This document shows, one piece after another, positions 1-7,781 of a DNA stretch of 64,000 nucleotides. Both the position numbers and the translations under genes were made by a program. The stretch lies in contig JAFZRZ010000071.1 of the NCBI GenBank assembly GCA_017619635.1, positions 124,001 through 188,000 on the forward strand, written 5' to 3'. Source of the stretch: Lachnospiraceae bacterium (lineage in GTDB: Bacteria; Bacillota; Clostridia; Lachnospirales; Lachnospiraceae). Position 1 is the stretch's first letter, and every line of letters starts with the position of its first letter. Below the pieces are notes generated by a model. The model made no database searches, was not told the origin of the DNA, and was given only the letters and a program-made list of their open reading frames with translations.

Positions 1-1833
1 CTTGATTCCGTTGAGGCTGAGTTGGTTGAAGCGATGAACAAGAAGTCAGATTTTGAAAGAAATTTCAATCTTCTTGAACAGGGTGACGCTTATGTCGAGA
101 ACAAAAAGACGATCATAAATTTAGTCATCGAACTCATTAAGTTTGGTCGTTTTACTAAAAATGACAAGAATGTTGTAGTCACAGTAAACGATACAAGCTG
201 CGAACTTCCCAAGAGCCTTATCAAAGAGTACATGGATAAGAATCAGTACGAGAAGATCTTCGGTAACGATGAGGTTGAAGATGAAGAAGCACCTGCAAAG
301 GAAGAGGCTTCAGCATCAGAGCCAAAGCACATCAAGGTTGATGCAGAGACACTTCCCAACGTGCCGCCTTATTTTTATCAGTTCCCTCCGTACATGCCAC
401 CGGTTCCTTACCCGATGTTTGGTGAGTTTCAGATGTTCTCACCTGAAAGCAGTTCTTTGATGAAGACGATCACTGACATTCAGGAAAGATTGAAAAATCT
501 TGAGGAAAACAAGAGTGAGCAGCCTGATAACAGCGAAGAGATCGAAAATCTTAAGAATGCACTCGCTTCTGCACAGCAGTCTCTTGAAGAGTCTCGTAAG
601 AATGCGACCGAACTCGAAAATACTGTAGTAAAAGCAGAAGAAGAGGGCTACAAGAAGGAAAACAGGATCAAAGAACTTCTTATTCGCATCGAGAATCTTG
701 AAAAGGATCTTTCAGCATCGAAAGAAGCTCTTGAGGAAGCCAATTCAAAGAGGAAGTCATTCTTCAGAGAAAAGGACGACACTGTTGGAAAGCTTGAGAA
801 TGAGATCAGCAATCTTAAAAGAGAGCGTTCTGAACTGGATAACAGGGTTGATAAGCTCAACAAAGAGAAAAATACTCTTGAAAGTCAGCTTAACAATGCA
901 AAGAATGACCTTGAGAGAGAACGTAATCAGCATATCAAGGAAATTCAGGATTTGAATCTCACAAGAAATCAGTTGATCGATAAAGCGGCAGCTGATGCAA
1001 AGGTTGATTCTGCAAAAGAGATTGAGAACCTTAATGCAAGAGTTAAGGAACTTGAAAACGAACTTGCTAATGCCAAGAAGAGTTCTTCTGATACCAAATC
1101 TCATTTTGAAGACCTTAAAAACGAGATCACATCTCTTAAGGTTGACAGAGATAACTGTCAAAAGAAGATCGAAAAGCTTGAGAGTGAAAAATCAGCTCTT
1201 GCGCAGGAAAAGAATAAAGATGAACGCAAGGTTGAAGAGCTTAAGACTTCTCTTAAGGAGATGGAAAAGCTTGCATACGTCGATACCAAGACCGGCTTAA
1301 AGAACAACAATGCTTTCAACGAAGATTTTCCTAACTATAACAAAAATGAACTGATCCTCGCTGTTGTAGGTATCTGTGGTATGAAATTCATCAATGATGA
1401 ATACGGCAGATCTTCAGGTGACCAGGTTATCATGAATGTAGCGGAAGAACTTAAGAACGCCTTCCCGAACAGCACTATCTATCGTATACTTGGCGATCAG
1501 TTCTTTATCTGTTCAACCGGAATAACACTTAACAAGGTACAGGGCGAACTTTCCGATGTATCAAGAAAGCTTCTCTTTGACGAGATTAAGATCGCTTATG
1601 GTACTTCTGTAGGTAATAACTGTAAGGATCATCGTGAACTGCTTCTTGCTGCAGAGACCAACATGAATAAGATGAAGAATCTTCCTTCAAACGAGATTAC
1701 CGATCAGATATACAAGAGAGCGCAGGAAGAGGTTTCTCCCATAACTCCTCGTGTTGTTAAGAGAAATGATAACGAAGTACAGGAGATCGACCTTGACGAG
1801 CAGATCGCTGAAATGATAAATTCTCAGTCATAA
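1..1833 (+). CDS. Coiled-coil protein with degenerate GGDEF domain (5' end outside window)
   Basis: The frame is open to the window edge, so the start probably lies upstream; internal starts are TTG at 22 and ATG at 34. Counting from 22, residues about 140-415 are a long charged coiled coil rich in Glu, Lys, Leu and Asn. Residues about 417-545 resemble a GGDEF domain: the helix segment GMKFINDEYGRSSGDQ fits the family, but the signature turn reads ILGDQF instead of GGDEF. Diguanylate cyclase activity is therefore unlikely; a nucleotide-sensing or structural role is inferred. A HipA-like kinase follows after 20 nt, so the two are probably cotranscribed. Confidence 0.7.
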   Translation, partial: LDSVEAELVEAMNKKSDFERNFNLLEQGDAYVENKKTIINLVIELIKFGRFTKNDKNVVVTVNDTSCELPKSLIKEYMDKNQYEKIFGNDEVEDEEAPAKEEASASEPKHIKVDAETLPNVPPYFYQFPPYMPPVPYPMFGEFQMFSPESSSLMKTITDIQERLKNLEENKSEQPDNSEEIENLKNALASAQQSLEESRKNATELENTVVKAEEEGYKKENRIKELLIRIENLEKDLSASKEALEEANSKRKSFFREKDDTVGKLENEISNLKRERSELDNRVDKLNKEKNTLESQLNNAKNDLERERNQHIKEIQDLNLTRNQLIDKAAADAKVDSAKEIENLNARVKELENELANAKKSSSDTKSHFEDLKNEITSLKVDRDNCQKKIEKLESEKSALAQEKNKDERKVEELKTSLKEMEKLAYVDTKTGLKNNNAFNEDFPNYNKNELILAVVGICGMKFINDEYGRSSGDQVIMNVAEELKNAFPNSTIYRILGDQFFICSTGITLNKVQGELSDVSRKLLFDEIKIAYGTSVGNNCKDHRELLLAAETNMNKMKNLPSNEITDQIYKRAQEEVSPITPRVVKRNDNEVQEIDLDEQIAEMINSQS

Positions 1834-1853
1834 ATAAATGATAGGAGTACAGT

Positions 1854-2960
1854 ATGTCAGAACTTTGTTTAAAGGATCAGACGGTACTTACTCTTAAAGA
1901 TGTAGAAGGAGTTCCGTCAGATATTATCAGAATAGATAACCAGGAGCTCCTTCCTATTTCTTTACAAAAAGAGTGTACCATGGAAAAATTAGTGGAGTGG
2001 TTAGATAAAAGATCTATGCCGAATACGAGAGAGGGACTTGATCTAGTCAAGGAAGAATTCGGTGAAGACTGGATGCGCAATAAAAATCATGCATCATTAT
2101 CAGACCATTATTGGCTTAAAAAGCGTACAGAGACATATAAACGTATAAACTTCTTTGATAATACGTACAGCCTTGATATAGGCAATATGTTCTTTGAGCC
2201 GTGGGTTGTTCCCGTAAATAAGATAAATTCAAACAGTCCGGATCTTACCACAAGCGGTGTTTTACGTAAAAGGTGGTATCAAAACCCCGACAATTCGTCT
2301 TTCCTGCTTAAAGCAGAGTCCAAAGAGACTCATCAGGAGCCTTTAAGCGAGGTTCTTGTGTCTGTACTGTGTGAACAGTTGCAGATAATAGATGCGGTCA
2401 AATATGACCTCTATGTAGAGGGTACAACGATGTGTTCTAAATGCGATAATTTCATCACTATGGACACTGATCTGGTACTTGCTTCTCATATATACTATTC
2501 AGAGCCTAAAGGCGATAATGAGTCGGTATTCAGTCATTTACTTAAGATGTGTGAGAAGTTTGATATTCCCGGGGCAGAAGAGTTTCTTCAGGGCGTTGTA
2601 TTCATTGACAGTATTACCGGAAATGAAGACAGAAATCTTGGCAATATAGGATTTATACGGGATATCAATACTATGAAGTTTATTGGCCCCGCTCCATTAT
2701 TTGACAGTGCAAATGCTTATTGGAACACTAAAAACGTCAATAACGCAGTTAAGAGCAAGCTTTTTGGAGATGTTGAGAGTGCAATCTTTAATAATCTGAA
2801 AAAGAAGTTCAATCTCAGTGCTCTTTCAAAGGATTATGGATATAAACAGTTGATAACTTCGTATCCATGCATTTCTCCTACAAAGAAAGACAATCTGATC
2901 ACAGAGATATCGAAAAGAAATATGAGACTGTGTAACGATGTTTTAAATATGAGCAGATAA
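1854..2960 (+). CDS. HipA-fold kinase-like protein
   Basis: The C-terminal half carries HipA-type protein kinase motifs: a catalytic loop near residues 250-270 (DSITGNEDRNLGNIGF, matching the family's N-x-DR-x-x-N-x-G pattern with Asn where His is usual) and a metal-binding PLFDS motif about 25 residues later. The N-terminal part is family-specific and unassigned. HipA relatives phosphorylate translation factors such as GltX and cause growth arrest, but this one has no adjacent HipB-type regulator. It follows the coiled-coil/GGDEF-like gene with a good AGGAG site. It shares its architecture, including the 'GFIRDxxTMKFIG' segment, with the kinase at 22788-24077. Substrate and toxicity are unknown. 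Confidence 0.7.
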   Translation: MSELCLKDQTVLTLKDVEGVPSDIIRIDNQELLPISLQKECTMEKLVEWLDKRSMPNTREGLDLVKEEFGEDWMRNKNHASLSDHYWLKKRTETYKRINFFDNTYSLDIGNMFFEPWVVPVNKINSNSPDLTTSGVLRKRWYQNPDNSSFLLKAESKETHQEPLSEVLVSVLCEQLQIIDAVKYDLYVEGTTMCSKCDNFITMDTDLVLASHIYYSEPKGDNESVFSHLLKMCEKFDIPGAEEFLQGVVFIDSITGNEDRNLGNIGFIRDINTMKFIGPAPLFDSANAYWNTKNVNNAVKSKLFGDVESAIFNNLKKKFNLSALSKDYGYKQLITSYPCISPTKKDNLITEISKRNMRLCNDVLNMSR

Positions 2961-2961
2961 A

Positions 2962-2988
2962 AAGAAGCCATTAGGCTTCTTTTTTTTT
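2962..2988 (+). terminator. Rho-independent terminator
   Basis: Perfect 8-bp stem AAGAAGCC/GGCTTCTT with a 4-nt loop followed by a T-run, directly after the HipA-like gene. Confidence 0.9.
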
Positions 2989-3002
2989 ACGACCGCCCTA
3001 TG

Positions 3003-3299
3003 TTAACGAGCGCCGAGATTCTTGTTGAACTGCATCCAGTCTATACGCTGTATGCCATAAAGAAAAGTATTTCCTTCCTCAATATCGTCCACTACGTCGT
3101 AGGGTGATTTGAGCTCGGTCTCGGTGCTGTCATTGTACAATCTGTACACAGGAACTTCTCTGCGAAGATACTCCTGTGCCATTGCCGGCTTGAGCGGAAG
3201 CATTCCGTCCCAACCATAACCGTACTCATGCATCTCTCTGATATTAACAGAGAAATCGGGCTTTCTATTAATGTTCTTTTCAATAACCTGTGTTAACAT
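3003..3299 (-). CDS. Small YodL/DUF4316-like plasmid protein
   Basis: A 98-residue protein whose middle section (YGYGWDGMLPLKPAMA, then VPVYRLYNDSTE) resembles the YodL-like/DUF4316 module that is common on Firmicute plasmids, conjugative elements and phages, where it occurs alone or inside polyvalent proteins. The function of the module is unknown. It is transcribed alone behind a roughly 110-nt leader containing several hairpins. The start is ATG 3299 with an AGGTAGGA ribosome site. The family assignment is from motif memory only. Confidence 0.5.
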   Translation of the reverse strand: MLTQVIEKNINRKPDFSVNIREMHEYGYGWDGMLPLKPAMAQEYLRREVPVYRLYNDSTETELKSPYDVVDDIEEGNTFLYGIQRIDWMQFNKNLGAR

Positions 3300-3440
3300 A
3301 CTTCCTACCTTTCCGGCTGCCTTCTGCAGCCTAGTAATCTAATTAATAAGCTGCTTCGGACTATCCGAATAGGAGAAAGAATCGTAATCTTCTCCTGCTT
3401 AAAGTTTCATATCATTAATATGAAATAAATAAGTAAATAT
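3300..3440 (-). promoter_or_regulatory. Structured 5' leader of the YodL-like gene
   Basis: Reading the minus strand from about 3415 to 3300 there are three consecutive hairpins: GGAGAA/TTTCTCC (3371-3394), TTCGGA-TAG-TCCGAA (3354-3368) and GGCTGC-AGAAG-GCAGCC (3315-3331), the last just before the ribosome site. A CATATTA box lies inside the palindrome TTTCAT..ATGAAA near 3405-3425 and may be the -10 region. No known riboswitch consensus was recognised. Confidence 0.4.
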
Positions 3441-3515
3441 AAGTTATAGAATTTATCTGATATAATTTATACTATATTATGAGTATAAATAATGATAGAG
3501 AGGAGATTAAAATAG

Positions 3516-4196
3516 ATGGATATCACCGAATGCATAGCATTCGCCACAGCCAAGCATGATGGACAGACAAGAAAGAACGGAGAGATTTATATAAATCACC
3601 CGTGTAGAGTTGCTGTCTATCTAAAAGAAAAAGGTTTTGATCTTGAGTATCAGGTAACCGGTCTGTTCCATGACTTATTGGAAGACACTGATGCTACTGA
3701 AAATGAGATCCTTAAGTTGTCAAATGAGAAAGTGTTAACTGCTGTAAAGCTGTTGACTAAAACTCAGGATATGTCTAAAAAGGAGTATATCACAAATATA
3801 CTTAATAATCCTATTGCAAAGGCAGTCAAAGATGCCGATAGGATAGACAATCTGACAGACGCTATGGAACAGGATGTTGAATTTATGACCAGATATGTAA
3901 AGAATACTGAACAGTATTACTACGGCAAATTCAGTTATGAGTTAGACCGTAAATGTCTGGCATTAAAAAAGCGTCTTTTGGACAAAACTTCTTACGATTA
4001 TATAATCGATAAAACTTTTTCTTTCCCGAAAGAAAGACCTCTTTACAGGAAGAATAAACTTGGAGAGGCTTGGAAATTTAATTATTCTACAAAAGAGTGG
4101 GATAGTTGTGATCCTAATTTCTGGCTTGAGCTTGGTGACGATGCATATACCTTGTTTGAAGATGAGGTAAAAGAGATCATCAACGGTCTTGATTAA
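3516..4196 (+). CDS. HD-domain (p)ppGpp hydrolase-like protein
   Basis: The first about 140 residues form a RelA/SpoT-type HD hydrolase: AxxxHxGQxRKNGExYxxHP opening, the HDLLED metal motif near residue 52 and KxADRIDNL near residue 107. These match the small alarmone hydrolase (SAH/MESH1) layout, which uses a metal to remove the 3' pyrophosphate from (p)ppGpp. The last about 80 residues are not assigned. The next gene encodes the matching synthetase fold, so the pair looks like an RSH enzyme split in two, with the hydrolase first. In toxSAS toxin-antitoxin systems a hydrolase of this kind neutralises a toxic synthetase. Confidence 0.8.
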   Translation: MDITECIAFATAKHDGQTRKNGEIYINHPCRVAVYLKEKGFDLEYQVTGLFHDLLEDTDATENEILKLSNEKVLTAVKLLTKTQDMSKKEYITNILNNPIAKAVKDADRIDNLTDAMEQDVEFMTRYVKNTEQYYYGKFSYELDRKCLALKKRLLDKTSYDYIIDKTFSFPKERPLYRKNKLGEAWKFNYSTKEWDSCDPNFWLELGDDAYTLFEDEVKEIINGLD

Positions 4197-4212
4197 AATT
4201 AGATCCATTTTT

Positions 4213-4240
4213 AAATAGACTGTTACGGCAGTCTATTTTA
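4213..4240 (+). terminator. Terminator or attenuator between hydrolase and synthetase genes
   Basis: Perfect 10-bp stem AAATAGACTG/CAGTCTATTT with a 6-nt loop and a short T-rich tail. It lies between the two RSH-fold genes, so the synthetase would be partly insulated or have its own promoter. A TTGCAC box follows at 4242. Confidence 0.75.
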
Positions 4241-4295
4241 TTGCACAAAATATTTTTTTACATATATTCAATATTTTTTAGAGGGAGGTTACAAT

Positions 4296-5537
4296 ATGAG
4301 TGCAGTCGAAAATGTAGCAAAAGAAGCGTTATTTGATAATCAGTTATCAAAATATCCCCAATTTCAATTTGATTATAACGCTATAAGGCTTTCAGAGCCC
4401 CTTATAACAAATGATCTGCTCTCGATAAGCGATTCTTTAGGTACAAGCTGGTCAGGGCTTGAATACGCCGTTAAAACAGCTTCAAGTGTTGATGATAAAC
4501 TTGAGAGAGAAAGTAATAGAAATAAAGATGAAGATGTTAACATCTCAAACAACGTAAAAGATACCATTAGATATACCCAGATATGTAAACATGATGATAT
4601 TGCCGGTGTTGCAAAAGATACTATTGAGAAATTGCAGGAAAAAGGGTATTTTTTAAAGAATATCAATAATTATTATTCAAGACCTTTTCCAAATACCGGT
4701 TATAAAGGACTTCATCTTAACTTTATATCGCCGTCAGGACAGGCATTTGAACTTCAGGTGCATTCAAACGAATCTTTTCAAGCAAAACAGGAAGGTCATG
4801 AATTATATGAGAAAATGCGCGCGATATCAACTCCTATAACAGAAAAACAGGCATTAGCTCCGCGTATCAATCAGATTCATTCTGCAGTACCAAATCCTCC
4901 GGATATAAACGAGATAAAGCATTTTGATGCAAAGAAAAAAGATATAGAACGATTCATGGAAACAACAAAACCTGTCAGTCTGTATTATTCTGACGAACGT
5001 GAACAGGGTTGCGTATACAGGATCAAAGATAATGAGGGCAACGACCTTATATCAGGCTTTGAAATGCGTCAAAAAGACGGCAGTATACTTGTTGGCAAAC
5101 ATATAAATGGAGATGATAAGGCATATCTGTTCTCATATACTGCTGATAAGGTATTATCGAATATTTCTAATGTAGAGCCTGAATTGATAAACAGTATCAA
5201 ATCTAATGACATTGATAGTATTAACAATGTTATGAAATACAGTAATAATGTATGGATCGCAAGTTATAATGGTAATCTTCCAGATAATAAGATAAACAAG
5301 ATTGCTGAACAGATAGTCTTTGATAAAACTTCATCATTCAAGACTATAGTTGATAATATTCAACAGGAAGATGAATTTGTAACAAGTGTAGCATTAAAAA
5401 GAGATAATGATTATCTGACAGGTATTTTAACTAAAGAGATTATGAATACCATAAATACTCCAGATAAGGAAGTTATCAAAAATGACGCTGTAAAAACATC
5501 TGATAAAACTTTTCGTGATATGGGAGAAGATAGGTAA
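4296..5537 (+). CDS. RelA/SpoT synthetase-fold protein (toxSAS-like candidate)
   Basis: Residues about 65-175 resemble a RelA/SpoT nucleotidyltransferase: NNVKDTIRYTQI carries the metal-binding Asp, NTGYKGLHLNF is the conserved G-Y-x-G-L-H segment, and AFELQVHSNESF matches the ELQ(I/V) motif with its Glu. Helix YEKMR follows as in the family. The known reaction is transfer of pyrophosphate from ATP to GDP/GTP, or to the tRNA CCA end in some toxSAS enzymes. Residues about 200-413 match nothing I recognise. The basic ATP-binding strand before the Asp is weakly conserved, so activity is uncertain. The HD hydrolase lies 99 nt upstream. Confidence 0.65.
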   Translation: MSAVENVAKEALFDNQLSKYPQFQFDYNAIRLSEPLITNDLLSISDSLGTSWSGLEYAVKTASSVDDKLERESNRNKDEDVNISNNVKDTIRYTQICKHDDIAGVAKDTIEKLQEKGYFLKNINNYYSRPFPNTGYKGLHLNFISPSGQAFELQVHSNESFQAKQEGHELYEKMRAISTPITEKQALAPRINQIHSAVPNPPDINEIKHFDAKKKDIERFMETTKPVSLYYSDEREQGCVYRIKDNEGNDLISGFEMRQKDGSILVGKHINGDDKAYLFSYTADKVLSNISNVEPELINSIKSNDIDSINNVMKYSNNVWIASYNGNLPDNKINKIAEQIVFDKTSSFKTIVDNIQQEDEFVTSVALKRDNDYLTGILTKEIMNTINTPDKEVIKNDAVKTSDKTFRDMGEDR

Positions 5538-5562
5538 TACCGCAATAAAAATTTTGTGCAAG

Positions 5563-5592
5563 AAAAAGAGAGTTGTAAAAACTCTCTTTTTT
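5563..5592. terminator. Bidirectional terminator between convergent genes
   Basis: AAAAAGAGAGTT/AACTCTCTTTTTT hairpin with A-run on one side and T-run on the other, serving the synthetase-like gene from the left and the DUF932 gene from the right. A TTTTGTGCAAG box precedes it at 5551. Confidence 0.85.
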
Positions 5593-5600
5593 AGTGAATA

Positions 5601-6665
5601 TTAGGCAACAAACTGAAGAATATTACCTGCCCATGTTTCGTACGCGATCCTGTCATCAAGGGTATGGTTCTGAGCAACCTCTGTAATACCATTGATCAAA
5701 CCCCACTTTGTACGACCATAACGGTCTGCAGCGAGTTCCAAGATCTTTGCCTTTTCAGTATCATCTACAGAGCAGTAGTTCTTCTTACAAGTATCAATGA
5801 TCCTTGTCATTTCTGCTTCTGACATCATTCTTCCCTGTGCCTGGGCGATCATATCAAGGCCGTCCTGTCTGAGAATCTCAATGTCATCGAAACAACGAAT
5901 GAAGCGATCAATAGAATCACTATCAAAAGCCTCGCCGAGATGTTTCTGACGATAAAGTGTTCCGGCCATTCTTCCACCTGCATTTGACTTGCCAACCATT
6001 ACGATACCGTTTCTGCAAGCAAATTTATAAAGGAAAAAGTTTACCTTTAATGCAGACTTTCCAACATCAGAACTATCGCAGGTAAATCCTACTGACATAT
6101 CTTCTCCTCCGACCTTTACCTTGTGGTCAAAATCGACGAATCTGATATGCATCTTTGACTTTGACAAAAATACCTGATTAGGGATATATCTGCTAGTGTC
6201 AATATTTGTCCTGATCGTGTCAAGTACATCACATACCGGGAAGTTCTGTGCGAAACGTTCTGAAACGACTGCCTCTGCAACACCATCTGAAACCATTACT
6301 CTACCATGCATATTACGATCATTAGCCTTGTTATGCGCATTGAGAGTATCGATATTCTCGATAGCCAATGAGTTAAGACCTTTGTCGTAAAGGCTGATAA
6401 GGTAACTACTGGGTATCTTCCAGTAACTAGCTGCCTGTCCGAGTGCGTATTTTGTTACATCAACCTTTTTAGCATTCTTGCGTCCGTAAGAGCGGAAACA
6501 CAGGTTTGCGTCCTTGTCCATGTACATAGACGGCTTATCAGCTGTCCAGTCAAGGGTGTAGTTGGTGAAACTGTCATGCATTCTTGCAGCTTCGTCAATG
6601 ATGCTGTCAAACTTTATCTTTTCAGTGCCAAGTAAATATTCTCTTTCTTCTGCTACTATAGCCAT
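5601..6665 (-). CDS. DUF932 phage/plasmid-type protein
   Basis: A 354-residue protein of the DUF932 (phage/plasmid-like TIGR03299) family, recognised from FRSYGRKNAKKVDV, the VVSERFAQNFPVCDVLDTI stretch and the NGIVMVGKSNAGG segment. Family members are widespread on mobile elements and are of unknown function; a DNA-related role is often guessed. I prefer ATG 6665 (AAGGATGG site, 8-nt spacing) over ATG 6677, which overlaps its own ribosome site. It is transcribed away from the replication origin. Length is typical for the family. Confidence 0.75.
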   Translation of the reverse strand: MAIVAEEREYLLGTEKIKFDSIIDEAARMHDSFTNYTLDWTADKPSMYMDKDANLCFRSYGRKNAKKVDVTKYALGQAASYWKIPSSYLISLYDKGLNSLAIENIDTLNAHNKANDRNMHGRVMVSDGVAEAVVSERFAQNFPVCDVLDTIRTNIDTSRYIPNQVFLSKSKMHIRFVDFDHKVKVGGEDMSVGFTCDSSDVGKSALKVNFFLYKFACRNGIVMVGKSNAGGRMAGTLYRQKHLGEAFDSDSIDRFIRCFDDIEILRQDGLDMIAQAQGRMMSEAEMTRIIDTCKKNYCSVDDTEKAKILELAADRYGRTKWGLINGITEVAQNHTLDDRIAYETWAGNILQFVA

Positions 6666-6789
6666 GTTATTATCCATCCTTTCTCCAATTGATAGTTTAT
6701 ACTACGTTTTAAACATGGTTTAAATAAGCTAATATAACCATAAGTTGGTTAGACGAAGATATATTGCATAACATTCGCTTAAATAATTA

Positions 6790-6905
6790 AAGTAGCATCT
6801 TATGCAATGTCAAATAATTAAACTGTAAATGATGCAAAGTAGATATTTTTAAAGTATTGATCAATGCAATGTCGTTATTTTAAAGTACAGTTAATGCAAT
6901 GTCGT
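6790..6905 (+). repeat. Iteron family A, about 30 bp, four copies (two more at 7715-7765)
   Basis: Core ATGCAATGTC occurs at 6802, 6832 (as ATGCAAAGTA), 6864 and 6894, that is every 30-32 bp, each preceded by TTAAA(G/C)T about 15 nt upstream. Two diverged copies, ATGCAAAGAA at 7730 and ATGCAATCGG at 7753, sit just before the rep start codon. The placement on both sides of iteron family B suggests copy control or rep autoregulation. Confidence 0.75.
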
Positions 6906-7067
6906 TTCACTTTGTTGTACCATAATGAACTGAGCGATCTTAACCGGGGGTCAAACAACAACGCCCTTTGTTGTTGTTTTAGTTTAATAATATAAACATA
7001 GTTATAGTTCTTGTTCTTGTTAGGGGCTCAAAAAATGGCGTAAAATCAACGTTTTTTGGCAAAAAAT

Positions 7068-7703
7068 GGGACGAAAATACCACTATCTCGGACACGGATA
7101 CCACTATTTCGGACATGGATACCACTAGATGGGATAGAATTACCACTTGGGACGGGACGAAAATACCACTAGATGGGACGGAAATACCACTAGATGGGAT
7201 AAAAATACCACTGTTTTTTTGGCTTTTTTTGAAGCAAAATTTAAAAATAGCGTATTTACGCGGTTTTCGGGCAATTTCTCGGACAAAAATACCACTATCT
7301 CGGACAAAAATACCACTAGATGGGACGAAAATACCACTCCCTTTGATTTTTTTGGCTATCCGGAGTTATCTGCAAGTATATGATCCAAATTGCTGTTATG
7401 AAAGTAAAAAAATCTTAAAATCCCCATATTTTAGGCATTTTTCAGTATTATTACAGTCATAAAATAATAAGGTTGGGACAAAAATACCACCGTAAAATCA
7501 GGCTTTTTCTTGATTCTGGGACGAAAGTACCACTTCGTAAGACAAAAATACCACCATTCTCGTATTAAATAGTGGTAATTTTGTCCTATGGTATAAAATC
7601 CAAGACAAAAATACCACTAAACAGTGGATTTTTTCATTTAAAAACACTATACTTTATAATGTAGTGGTAATTTTGTCCTATGATATGGGATATAAATACC
7701 ACT
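7068..7703 (+). repeat. Iteron family B, 17-bp core, 17 copies
   Basis: Consensus GGGACGAAAATACCACT. Direct copies start at 7068, 7089, 7110, 7131, 7154, 7175, 7196, 7280, 7301, 7322, 7475, 7518, 7539, 7602 and 7687. Inverted copies (AGTGGTAATTTTGTCC) start at 7571 and 7663. The first two groups are phased at 21 bp, two helical turns, as expected for binding of a Rep_3 initiator along one DNA face. The inverted copies close to rep could be operators. Confidence 0.9.
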
Positions 7704-7781
7704 GATGTAAACAGATTAAAGTGTGAACAATGCAAAGAATTAAGTTTAGTTGATGCAATCGGTATGTTGGGAGATTATTAA

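Larger units (their letters stand above)
6678..7781. other. Probable replication origin region
   Basis: A 1.1-kb gene-free stretch between the DUF932 gene and the Rep_3 initiator. It contains two families of direct repeats listed separately, an AACAACAA/TTGTTGTT hairpin with a T-tail at 6953-6980, and AT-rich DNA around 7215-7260 and 7380-7470 that could be the unwinding region. No DnaA box matching TTATNCACA was found by eye. Open frames inside it are made of repeat units and are not credible genes. Confidence 0.8.

Noticed and set aside
7115..7462. Open frames on both strands across the iteron block
   Set aside because: They are created by the 21-bp repeat periodicity, have no ribosome sites, and translate into repeat-derived nonsense.
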